A stretch of DNA of 5,583 nt from JBMYQA01 sp049600855 (GTDB lineage: Bacteria > Bacteroidota > Bacteroidia > Cytophagales > Flammeovirgaceae). This document shows positions 1 to 5,553 of this stretch, piece after piece. How positions within the stretch are numbered: position 1 is the stretch's first letter; each line of letters starts with the position of its first letter. The position numbers and the translations under genes are program-made. The notes under the pieces were generated by a model. That model was not told the origin of the DNA. It did not search any database and saw nothing but the letters and a program-made list of their open reading frames with translations. The DNA lies in assembly GCA_049600855.1 (NCBI GenBank), contig JBMYQA010000357.1, positions 1 to 5,583 of the forward strand, given 5' to 3'.

Positions 1-117
1 ATTGATATTGCAAAAGCCCGTGGCAGCCAAGTGACAAATCAGATTCGGGTGCCGAAAGAGGCAAATGAAAATGGCGCACCTAAGAAACCTAAAAAGGGAG
101 TAGAAGAAGAAAGTTAG
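1..117 (+). CDS. C-terminal end of an unidentified protein (5' end outside window)
   Basis: Frame 1 is open from the window edge to a TAG at 115-117 and encodes the last 38 residues of a protein. The segment opens with IDIAKARGSQVTNQIRVPK and closes with a charged, Lys/Pro/Glu-rich tail (PKKPKKGVEEES), typical of a disordered C-terminus. The first part loosely resembles the end of the Bacteroidota topoisomerase IV subunit A (ParC) C-terminal domain, where an 'IDV...KARG...T' pattern occurs. That is a recollection from a very short segment and is not enough to name the gene. A strong hairpin terminator begins 16 nt after the stop, which supports this being the real end of a transcribed gene. 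The gene converges on the graspetide cluster and does not appear to belong to it. Confidence 0.6.
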   Translation: MDIAKARGSQVTNQIRVPKEANENGAPKKPKKGVEEES

Positions 118-132
118 CATTACTTTGATACG

Positions 133-173
133 AAAGAGCCGTTTAAGATGAAACTCATTTTAAACGGCTCTTT
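133..173. terminator. 19-bp hairpin, bidirectional intrinsic terminator between convergent genes
   Basis: Positions 133-151 pair with 155-173 around a 3-nt loop (152-154, AAC). This gives a 19-bp stem with one wobble pair (147-159). The core is AAAGAGCCGTTTAA against TTAAACGGCTCTTT. On the plus strand the stem ends in TTTT followed by ATT, a reasonable U tract. On the minus strand the 3' arm ends in CTCTTTCG, a weaker U tract. The hairpin lies 15 nt after the plus-strand stop (117) and 19 nt after the minus-strand mvdD stop (193), so it probably ends both transcripts. Confidence 0.85.
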
Positions 174-192
174 TATTGGGAAATCAATTATG

Positions 193-1206
193 CTACACCC
201 AATTTTCTTCAATCAGCACATTATTAGTTCTTCTGGGGCTATTTCCAAGTAAAACATCTGCCAAGGCCACAGAAATTTGTCCATCAAATAGCTTATCCAA
301 CCAGAAAAACTCTCCGGAAGGGTTCACTTCTAGGAAAACATAGCGATTGTCTGGCGTGACAATGACATCCGCTGCTCCATAATTGAGTGCGAGTCGATCC
401 ATCAGCTGTAAGATTTTTGCCTGAATGCTTTCGGGTAGCTCATATTTTTGCCAATCGTTAATCATCTCATTGCCCTGTCTACGCCAATCTGTCTTAGCTA
501 ATTCCGATGCATTCGAATCAATTGCTGCTGTAAATACTTGATTACCAACAATAGTAATACGGAGTTCTACCTGCTTTTCGATTTTCTCTTGGAAGGTCAT
601 GGGGCACAATTCAAGTCCTTCCAAGTTTTCTAAATGTTCTTCCGTTAGCTCATTGGTAAATACTACATTTTCTTCATCTCCCTCATACACGGCAAAAGCA
701 TGTTGCATCTTAGTGATTAAAGGTGCATTTACTTTCTTGTAAAAGGCCAATACTTCCTCCGCATCGTTGGTGAAAAGCGTTTTTGGAATTTCCAATCCAA
801 CTTCGGCGGCAAGTTGGAGCTGGAGTTGCTTATTTTCGGTGTACCTAATTTTTTGATAAGGATCGATCGAAAACTTTCCCAAACTGCCCAACATGCCTGC
901 ATACGTCCTTCTGGATTCTTCTACTGATGCTTTGTAAAGCTGTTCTTCAAGGTCTTTTGGAATGTTTTTGCCTACACGTAACCTTCTGTACCAAACCGCA
1001 TCTATGGTATTTAGGTCAATTTCAAAGGTAGAAGACTTCAGCTTGAGCGATCGTTTTCCAGCGACATACTCTGCCGACATCATTGTTTCAACGGGATATA
1101 AATCTGTATCAAAACGGTAAACAGTTCCTCCTTTTGCTTGAATGGCAGATGACACAAGTTCTACACTGTTGTTATCTTCACTCCATGTAATTATTAAGAT
1201 GTTCAT
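193..1206 (-). CDS. mvdD: MvdD-type ATP-grasp ligase (graspetide lactone/ester-forming maturase)
   Basis: This is a 337-aa ATP-grasp ligase of the microviridin MvdD (MdnC) type. In the family, MvdD acts first on the precursor. It phosphorylates Asp/Glu side chains with ATP and joins them to Thr and Ser hydroxyls as two ester bonds. The assignment rests on an end-to-end likeness to remembered MdnC sequences: an N-terminal pre-ATP-grasp domain (about 1-115) with the opening NILIITWSEDNNS, RFDTDLYP (31-38) and VWYRRLR (71-77), then the ATP-grasp fold (about 120-320) with ITKM (Lys166), CPMTFQE (201-207), ELRITIVG (214-221), DWR (240-242) and the metal-binding ExN motif in FLEVNPSGEFFW (Glu293, Asn295). 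An in-frame start 23 codons upstream (at 1275) would overlap the mvdC coding end and add a non-homologous stretch. The ATG at 1206 gives MNILIITW, which fits the family, and lies 1 nt after the mvdC stop, implying translational coupling. The C-terminal tail (about 321-337) appears slightly extended. Confidence 0.93.
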   Translation of the reverse strand: MNILIITWSEDNNSVELVSSAIQAKGGTVYRFDTDLYPVETMMSAEYVAGKRSLKLKSSTFEIDLNTIDAVWYRRLRVGKNIPKDLEEQLYKASVEESRRTYAGMLGSLGKFSIDPYQKIRYTENKQLQLQLAAEVGLEIPKTLFTNDAEEVLAFYKKVNAPLITKMQHAFAVYEGDEENVVFTNELTEEHLENLEGLELCPMTFQEKIEKQVELRITIVGNQVFTAAIDSNASELAKTDWRRQGNEMINDWQKYELPESIQAKILQLMDRLALNYGAADVIVTPDNRYVFLEVNPSGEFFWLDKLFDGQISVALADVLLGNSPRRTNNVLIEENWV

Positions 1207-1207
1207 A

Positions 1208-2182
1208 TTAATCTTGTTGTATGTTGTCGTAAATGGCCTGTGCAATGGCTTTGGAGATGGGTAAATCAAGTTCATTTTCTAGCATGCCCCATTCTCCTAC
1301 TGGATTTACTTCTAAAAAAATGTATTCCTGATCAGGCGTTTGGATTAAATCAATCGCGCCAAATTGAAGGTTCAATTTATTCATGAATAAGGTTAATTGC
1401 TGTTGGATGTGTATGGGTAAGTGAGCCTTTTTCCAGCGCGTTTCTCCAATTTTAACCATTCGCCAATCTACTTGCCCTTCTTCACTGCCTGAAGCATCAA
1501 TGGCACCCACAAAGAATTTCCCAGCAACATAGATTACCCTTAACTCTTGTGCCTTGGCGATTTCTTGTTGAAATACCATCGGACAATATTGGAGCGAATC
1601 CAATTCTTCAAGATGTTCTTCTTCAACACGATAGGTATGCATCGACATACTTGAACGCCCCATACCATAACTGGTTTGTGCATTCATTTTAGTGATGATG
1701 CTACTTTGGTTGTGGTAAAAGGAAATGGCTGTTTCCGTATCGTTGGTAATGCGTGTGGTGGGAATCTTTAAACCAGACTGAACAGCTAATTTCAGTTGGA
1801 GCATTTTATTATTGCCCTGCTGAACAGTAGCTAAGCGATCGAACCAAAATGCATGATCAAGTAGGTTAAGAAGATCTTTAATGACTGTTTGTGATTCTTT
1901 GATGCATATTTCTCTAAATACTTCTTCAATGTCTTCATCAATTTTCGGATGCCAGATTCTACGTAACCAAACGGCTGCAACATCATCTAAGGATACTACT
2001 TCTGAAGCAGTTTCTAAGGTGGCTTTTAAGCCATGTTCATCAATGGAAACAATTAATTTCAGCTCTTGAGGAAATAAGTCTGTATTTACTCGGATGGGGT
2101 GTAAACCTAGATTGGTTAGTGCATCTTGAACGCGATCTATGGTAAAATAATCTCCACTGTGTGTGAGTAAGAGGACTTTCAT
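1208..2182 (-). CDS. mvdC: MvdC-type ATP-grasp ligase (graspetide lactam-forming maturase)
   Basis: This is a 324-aa ATP-grasp ligase and a paralogue of the neighbouring mvdD product. It matches the MvdC (MdnB) branch. In characterised microviridin pathways MvdC acts after MvdD and forms the amide cross-link between the core Lys and an acidic side chain. Branch-specific features are the opening KVLLLTHSGDYFTIDRV (2-18) and VWLRRIWHP (71-79), where MvdD has VWYRRLR. The ATP-grasp part contains IITKM (Lys165), CPMVFQQEI (200-208), ELRVIYVAG (213-221), DWR (239-241) and the ExN metal site in FLEVNPVGEWG (Glu291, Asn293). The ATG at 2182 gives the family's usual N-terminus and length. No Shine-Dalgarno sequence is seen, as is usual in Bacteroidota. 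The gene lies 80 nt after the precursor, behind a hairpin with a U tract, and 1 nt before mvdD. No separate promoter was seen in the gap, so expression probably depends on readthrough from the precursor promoter. Confidence 0.93.
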   Translation of the reverse strand: MKVLLLTHSGDYFTIDRVQDALTNLGLHPIRVNTDLFPQELKLIVSIDEHGLKATLETASEVVSLDDVAAVWLRRIWHPKIDEDIEEVFREICIKESQTVIKDLLNLLDHAFWFDRLATVQQGNNKMLQLKLAVQSGLKIPTTRITNDTETAISFYHNQSSIITKMNAQTSYGMGRSSMSMHTYRVEEEHLEELDSLQYCPMVFQQEIAKAQELRVIYVAGKFFVGAIDASGSEEGQVDWRMVKIGETRWKKAHLPIHIQQQLTLFMNKLNLQFGAIDLIQTPDQEYIFLEVNPVGEWGMLENELDLPISKAIAQAIYDNIQQD

Positions 2183-2209
2183 AAAAGGAATGAGAAAGGG
2201 CTAATAAAT

Positions 2210-2238
2210 AAAAAAGTGCCTACTATATTAGTAGACAC
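2210..2238 (-). terminator. Intrinsic terminator/attenuator between precursor and ligase genes
   Basis: Read on the minus strand, GTGTCTACTA (2238-2229) pairs with TAGTAGGCAC (2225-2216) around a 3-nt loop. This forms a 10-bp stem with one G-U wobble, followed immediately by six U (2215-2210). It is a standard Rho-independent layout inside the precursor-ligase gap, 24 nt after the precursor stop. Since no other promoter is evident before mvdC, it probably terminates partially. That would produce abundant short precursor mRNA and less full-length mRNA for the enzymes. It could also protect the 3' end of the short transcript. Confidence 0.8.
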
Positions 2239-2262
2239 CATTAACTTTATAGAAATGAACCA

Positions 2263-2412
2263 TTAATGGGTTTCGTAGTCGTCACCATCAGAAGGGTATT
2301 TCATTGTAACATCATAAGGAGGCCAAACACCACCCTTTACATTTTTTTGGCTATCTTTTTTTACTTGTTTTTCTAAAAATTTAGCAAAAAAAGGCTTTTT
2401 CGTCTTTTTCAT
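2263..2412 (-). CDS. mvdE: Microviridin/marinostatin-type graspetide precursor peptide
   Basis: This 49-codon gene is the substrate of the two ligases (the role of MvdE in Planktothrix and MdnA in Microcystis). The leader (about 1-28) is Lys-rich and contains PFFAKFLE (7-14), one conservative change from the PFFARFLE helix that microviridin ligases recognise, and ends in Lys-Gly-Gly (26-28). The core region is VWPPYDVTMKYPSDGDDYETH (29-49, shown here in two parts: VWPPYDV then TMKYPSDGDDYETH). TMKYPSDGDD (36-45) fits the consensus TxKxPSDx(E/D)(E/D) with exact spacing. By family rules the predicted links are Thr36-Asp42 and Ser41-Asp44 esters (MvdD) and a Lys38-Asp45 amide (MvdC). The residue between Thr and Lys is normally the P1 site facing the target protease; here it is Met37, as in marinostatin. 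The product is expected to be a tricyclic serine-protease inhibitor, secreted after leader removal. A consensus promoter lies about 40 nt upstream. The gene is easily missed because of its size. Confidence 0.95.
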   Translation of the reverse strand: MKKTKKPFFAKFLEKQVKKDSQKNVKGGVWPPYDVTMKYPSDGDDYETH

Positions 2413-2451
2413 AGTAATGCTTTTAATAGTTGATTAAAGATTTAATGCTTG

Positions 2452-2481
2452 CAAAAATAGAATAACCTTGCAGAAGATCAA
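2452..2481 (-). promoter_or_regulatory. Bacteroidota-type sigma-A promoter for the graspetide operon
   Basis: On the minus strand TATTTTTG (2459-2452) matches the Bacteroidota -7 element TAnnTTTG exactly. It is preceded at a 19-nt spacing by TTG (2481-2479) as the -33 element. Transcription would start near 2445, leaving a leader of about 30 nt before the precursor ATG at 2412. The rest of the gap up to the tgt stop (2482-2589) shows no other clear site and no convincing tgt terminator, so some tgt readthrough into the cluster is possible. Confidence 0.7.
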
Positions 2482-2589
2482 GGAAAGTCGATACTTTGTT
2501 AATGAAATTAAATGTTTTTGTGATGAGCGGTATTTGCGATTTATTTAACGCATGCGATTAGCGAATCACTTTTTTATGAGGTTTAACTC

Positions 2590-3720
2590 CTACAATCTTG
2601 TCATCAACTGTTTTACCATCCTATTTTTCCATTCCAAAAAATCACCTTCTTGAATGTGCTTGCGCGCTTTGCGTACTAACCAAAGGTAAAAAGTCAGGTT
2701 ATGAACAGAAGCGATTTGTGCCGATAAATATTCTTTAGCGGCAAACAAATGGCGCACATAAGCCTTAGAATAAAAGGTGCTCACATAGCCTCCTAAGGTT
2801 TCATCAATCGGACTATGATCATTCTTCCATTTGGCATTTTTCATATTCATGATTCCTTGGGTGGTGAATAACATGCCATTTCGAGCATTACGAGTTGGCA
2901 TCACACAATCAAACATATCCACGCCAAGTGCAATGCATTCGAGAATATTGGCAGGTGTACCAACGCCCATCAAATAGCGCGGTTTATCTTTGGGTAAGAT
3001 GCCACATACCAATTCCGTAGTTTCGTACATCTCTTCGTGAGGTTCACCAACCGATAGTCCGCCAATGGCATTCCCTTCTCGCTCAAAACTAGCAATCGTT
3101 TCGGCAGATTGAATCCGTAAATCTTTATAAACACTACCTTGAACAATGGGAAATAAGGCTTGACTATACCCATATTTACTGGGCGTATTATCCATTTGAT
3201 CACAACAACGCTTTAACCAACGGTGGGTCATCTCCATGGATTGTTTGGCATAGTTGTAATCGCAAGGGTAGGGGGGACATTCATCAAATGCCATGATGAT
3301 GTCTCCGCCAATAGATTTCTGAATGTCTATGGCTCTTTCAGGGCTAAAAAAGTGTTTGGAACCATCAATGTGAGAGGTAAACGTCACACCTTCCTCTTTG
3401 ATTTTTCGATTTTCGGCGAGAGAATACACTTGATACCCCCCGCTATCGGTTAAAATTGGACGATCCCAGCCATTAAATTGGTGTAAGCCTCCTGCGGCTT
3501 CTAGTATTTCTAAGCCCGGTCTGAGGTAAAGGTGATACGTATTACCCAGAATGATTTCAGCATTGATGTCATTTTTAAGCTCGCGTTGATGCACCGCTTT
3601 TACCGTTCCCGCAGTACCTACAGGCATGAAAATCGGAGTCTGGATATTGCCATGATCTGTTGTAATTTCTCCTAATCGGGCAGCAGTTTGCGTATCGGTA
3701 TGTTTTAATTTAAAATCCAA
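2590..3720 (-). CDS. tgt: tRNA-guanine transglycosylase (queuine/preQ1 tRNA-ribosyltransferase)
   Basis: Tgt replaces guanine 34 with preQ1 in tRNAs with GUN anticodons (Asp, Asn, His, Tyr), the committing step of tRNA queuosine modification in the cytoplasm. The 376-aa product covers the whole TIM-barrel family with its hallmark motifs: TDSGGYQ (91-97, substrate Asp92), MAFDECPPYP (143-152, Asp146), PIVQG (191-195), GGLSVGEP (220-227) and MFDCVMPTRNARNG (269-282, with presumed nucleophile Asp271). The zinc site differs from E. coli and Zymomonas. The CxCxxC cysteines are replaced by Leu/Gly/Ser around GGYVSTFYS (310-318), while the His of SVHNL (His340) remains. No ATG lies near the N-terminus. 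TTG at 3720 gives MDFKLKHTDTQ and the usual family length. A TTG further out at 3771 would precede a likely -7 element at 3747-3754 and add 17 unusual residues. The gene lies upstream of the peptide cluster on the same strand, with no functional link apparent. Confidence 0.95.
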   Translation of the reverse strand: MDFKLKHTDTQTAARLGEITTDHGNIQTPIFMPVGTAGTVKAVHQRELKNDINAEIILGNTYHLYLRPGLEILEAAGGLHQFNGWDRPILTDSGGYQVYSLAENRKIKEEGVTFTSHIDGSKHFFSPERAIDIQKSIGGDIIMAFDECPPYPCDYNYAKQSMEMTHRWLKRCCDQMDNTPSKYGYSQALFPIVQGSVYKDLRIQSAETIASFEREGNAIGGLSVGEPHEEMYETTELVCGILPKDKPRYLMGVGTPANILECIALGVDMFDCVMPTRNARNGMLFTTQGIMNMKNAKWKNDHSPIDETLGGYVSTFYSKAYVRHLFAAKEYLSAQIASVHNLTFYLWLVRKARKHIQEGDFLEWKNRMVKQLMTRL

Positions 3721-3746
3721 GGCGATTTTTATTTTTTTATGAGGGG

Positions 3747-3754
3747 CAAAGATA
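3747..3754 (-). promoter_or_regulatory. Probable -7 promoter element of tgt
   Basis: On the minus strand TATCTTTG (3754-3747) is an exact match to the Bacteroidota TAnnTTTG -7 element, 26 nt before the TTG start chosen for tgt. A good -33 TTG at the ideal 19-nt spacing is not present; the nearest TTG lies at 14 nt and a T-rich stretch sits at the right distance. If real, it places the transcription start near 3740 and rules out the outer TTG at 3771 as the tgt start. Confidence 0.5.
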
Positions 3755-3964
3755 AGATAAATTCTTGTCAAGAAAATCGTAAATTGAACGTTAGGATATT
3801 AAACGTAAGTTTTACGAATGATGATGAAGGAATTTGTACATGTAAAAACTCTTTACTTATTTTAGACGATGAAGTTTATATTAGGAAACTGCTAACTTTT
3901 CCATGTTTTCTGTCATCATTGCCACTACTGTTAAAATTCAATTTTTAAGCGGCTCGAACTGTAT
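3755..3964. other. Divergent intergenic region between tgt and the LD-carboxypeptidase
   Basis: About 200 nt separate two genes that point away from each other, so the region must hold both upstream control regions. A 69-codon plus-strand reading frame starting at 3739 crosses it, but its product has no recognisable motif and it overlaps the tgt promoter, so it is not called. An imperfect -7-like TAACTTTT (3893-3900) could serve the carboxypeptidase gene, but this is weak. No RNA gene, riboswitch or strong hairpin was seen. Confidence 0.5.
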
Positions 3965-4996
3965 ATGTTAACCTCCGAATCCCGAAGAAAATTTTTAGAA
4001 AAACTTGGACTAGCTAGCCTTGGTTTGGTAGCCTGTAGCTCATTTTCGGGAGAAAGTGTTAAAAAGGCATTTATACGCCCTAAAGCCCTAAAAGAAGGGG
4101 ATACCATAGGTGTTATCGCTCCTGCTGGTTACGTATACGATAAAACGAGCATCGCGGAGTTTGAAAAAATTCTGGCTAAAAAGGGATTTAAAGTGGTGTT
4201 TGGAAATACCATCTATTCGCAATACGGCTATTTTTCAGGATCTGACGAGTTTAGAGCACGAGAAGTCAATAGCATGTTTGAAAACCCACAGATTGATGGC
4301 ATCATTGCCATGCGTGGCGGCTGGGGCTGTGCGCGCATTTTGGATCAATTGGATTATAAAATGATTGCTAAAAACCCAAAAGTGCTGATGGGTTACAGTG
4401 ACATTACCGCGCTGCTGATTGGCATTTTTGCCAAAACCCGAATGATTACGTTTCACGGTTTGATGGGCTATTCTACTTGGGATCATTTTTCTACCAGCTA
4501 TTTCGACCGCATTGTCATGGAAGGCAAACAAGTGATTTTCCAAGTACCTAAAGACGATACAGATCATTTGACCATTACGACAGGAAAGACCAAAGGAAGA
4601 CTGGTTGGAGGGAACCTAACGGTATTGAGCAGCATGGTGGGAAGCGAATTTCTACCAGAATGGGAAGATAAGATTCTTTTCATTGAAGAAATTGGCGAAG
4701 AACCTTACCGTGTAGATCGGATGTTGACTCAGCTGAAATTATCGGGTATTTTGAATCGTGTGAAGGGAATCATATTCGGAAAATGCAGGCGTTGTGATGC
4801 GGAGTTTCCCGATCGGGCACTGACCCTTGAGCAAGTACTCGAAGAAAACTTCAAAGATTTAAAAATACCTGCTTTTTATGGAACCGCTATTGGGCACATC
4901 CAACAAAAATTTACCTTCCCGATAGGCATTGAAGTGGAAATGGATGCCGACACAGGCATCATCCGCCAATTAGAATCTGCCGTAGTGCAATCCTAG
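3965..4996 (+). CDS. Peptidase S66 LD-carboxypeptidase (LdcA-like) with Tat/lipoprotein-type signal
   Basis: The 343-aa product is an LD-carboxypeptidase of family S66. The family removes the terminal D-Ala from L,D-linked peptidoglycan tetrapeptides during cell-wall recycling or remodelling. The N-terminal domain starts at KEGDTIGVIAPAG (43-55) and includes the conserved MRGGWGCARILDQLD (116-130). The nucleophile Ser145 lies in MGYSD (142-146). FHGLMG (163-168) and GRLVGGNL (211-218) follow. The catalytic Glu lies in FIEEIGEEPYRVDRML (239-254), and His311 in GHIQQKFTFPIG (310-321) completes the Ser-Glu-His triad. Classical LdcA is cytoplasmic, but this protein starts with SRRKFLEKLGLASLGLVACSS (6-26). 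That contains a twin-arginine motif (Arg7, Arg8), a short hydrophobic stretch and a lipobox LVAC with Cys24. An exported, lipid-anchored location is therefore likely. The ATG at 3965 is the only start that retains this signal. No clear terminator with a U tract follows. It appears to be a single-gene transcript. Confidence 0.93.
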   Translation: MLTSESRRKFLEKLGLASLGLVACSSFSGESVKKAFIRPKALKEGDTIGVIAPAGYVYDKTSIAEFEKILAKKGFKVVFGNTIYSQYGYFSGSDEFRAREVNSMFENPQIDGIIAMRGGWGCARILDQLDYKMIAKNPKVLMGYSDITALLIGIFAKTRMITFHGLMGYSTWDHFSTSYFDRIVMEGKQVIFQVPKDDTDHLTITTGKTKGRLVGGNLTVLSSMVGSEFLPEWEDKILFIEEIGEEPYRVDRMLTQLKLSGILNRVKGIIFGKCRRCDAEFPDRALTLEQVLEENFKDLKIPAFYGTAIGHIQQKFTFPIGIEVEMDADTGIIRQLESAVVQS

Positions 4997-5006
4997 AAAC
5001 AAGTAC

Positions 5007-5090
5007 GGGCGAAAAACCTTTCGCCCAAAAAACCTTTCGCCCATAAAAACTTTTCACCCAAGAAACCGTTCGCCCGAAAACCTCCTTCCC
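5007..5090. repeat. Tandem array of ~16-bp AACCTTTCGCCC-type units with leading hairpin
   Basis: Starting 10 nt after the carboxypeptidase stop, units follow head to tail: AACCTTTCGCCCAAAA (5015-5030), AACCTTTCGCCCATAAA (5031-5047), AACTTTTCACCCAAGA (5048-5063), AACCGTTCGCCCGAAA (5064-5079) and a decayed fifth copy (5080-5090). The first unit is preceded by GGGCGAAA (5007-5014), which pairs with TTTCGCCC (5019-5026) as an 8-bp hairpin with an AACC loop. There is no U tract on the plus strand, so this is not a standard terminator, though the hairpin could block 3' exonucleases. The reiteration itself is directly visible; any function is unknown. The rest of the gap to 5205 shows nothing clear. 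Confidence 0.75.
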
Positions 5091-5205
5091 AAATCAGAAA
5101 ATCTCAAGAATCTTTCATTCTTCATTTTACTGACTATTTTAGCAAATCTATTAAAGTTTAGCAGGAAGGTGCTGCCAATTAAATGATCGAATTTGAGTTG
5201 ATTTT

Positions 5206-5553
5206 ATGAGATTACCTACCCGATATAAGAACGCCATCAAATTATTATCTGAGAAACAGAAAGAGGAAATTATTTTTAAGGTATCGCGTTTATTTCCAGA
5301 AGCTTACGAATACATTGAATACGAGTTTACGGATACTTACGATCTATACATAAAATGCCAGCAAGATATTGATGAGTTGATGAACTTTACACCTCAGCGG
5401 CGTTACATTCAATCCGATATTGCCGATGCAATTAACCAAAGCACAAAGCGCGTAGTTGCATTTTATAAAGAGACTAAAAGCGTTCGGTTAGAAATTGCCA
5501 TGTTGATTTACATCATGAAATTCCTCATGCAAGTTTTGAACATCAGGGTTTAG
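5206..5553 (+). CDS. Hypothetical protein, probably frameshifted near its C-terminus
   Basis: An ATG at 5206 opens a 115-codon frame. The product is mostly helical and charged (LSEKQKEEIIFKVSRLFPEAYEYIEYEF near the start, split as LSEKQKEEIIFKVSRL and FPEAYEYIEYEF), with no signal peptide, no real membrane segment and no cysteine-based motif. The general layout (a short basic start, a segment of the type 'LFPEAYEYIEYEF', then a helix ending ETKSVRLEIAML) weakly recalls small Bacteroidota DUF proteins such as DUF6155, but I do not recognise it with confidence. The last 15 residues (IYIMKFLMQVLNIRV) look unlike coding sequence. In the frame one base back, an open stretch from 5478 encodes a plausible continuation to the window edge. 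The true protein is therefore probably longer, and this copy carries either a frameshift mutation or a sequencing error. No Shine-Dalgarno sequence or clear promoter was found. Confidence 0.6.
   Translation: MRLPTRYKNAIKLLSEKQKEEIIFKVSRLFPEAYEYIEYEFTDTYDLYIKCQQDIDELMNFTPQRRYIQSDIADAINQSTKRVVAFYKETKSVRLEIAMLIYIMKFLMQVLNIRV

Noticed and set aside
1207..1275. N-terminal extension of the mvdD reading frame starting at 1275
   Set aside because: The extra 23 residues overlap the coding end of mvdC and do not resemble the family. The ATG at 1206 gives the standard MvdD N-terminus 1 nt after the mvdC stop.
1881..2069. 62-codon plus-strand reading frame
   Set aside because: It lies wholly within mvdC on the opposite strand, has a low-complexity Ser-rich product and has no recognisable motif.
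2540..2589. Terminator after tgt
   Set aside because: Only a 4-6 bp stem (GATT/AATC) and a short GCATGC palindrome are visible, with no following U tract.
2413..2589. Second graspetide precursor upstream of the first
   Set aside because: No KYPSD-like core or PFFARFLE-like leader was found in this gap; only the promoter is supported.
2970..3453. Reading frames of 77 codons (minus) and 76 codons (plus) inside tgt
   Set aside because: Both are contained in the well-supported tgt gene in other frames and have no family likeness.
3739..3948. 69-codon plus-strand reading frame in the tgt/carboxypeptidase gap
   Set aside because: It overlaps the likely tgt promoter element, has no recognisable motif or start context, and looks like an accidental open frame in AT-rich DNA.
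4110..4567. 84-codon plus-strand and 110-codon minus-strand frames inside the LD-carboxypeptidase gene
   Set aside because: They are shadows of a gene with a complete set of S66 motifs, and their products look non-coding.
5007..5090. CRISPR array
   Set aside because: Units are only about 16 bp, head to tail with no unique spacers, and no cas gene is nearby.
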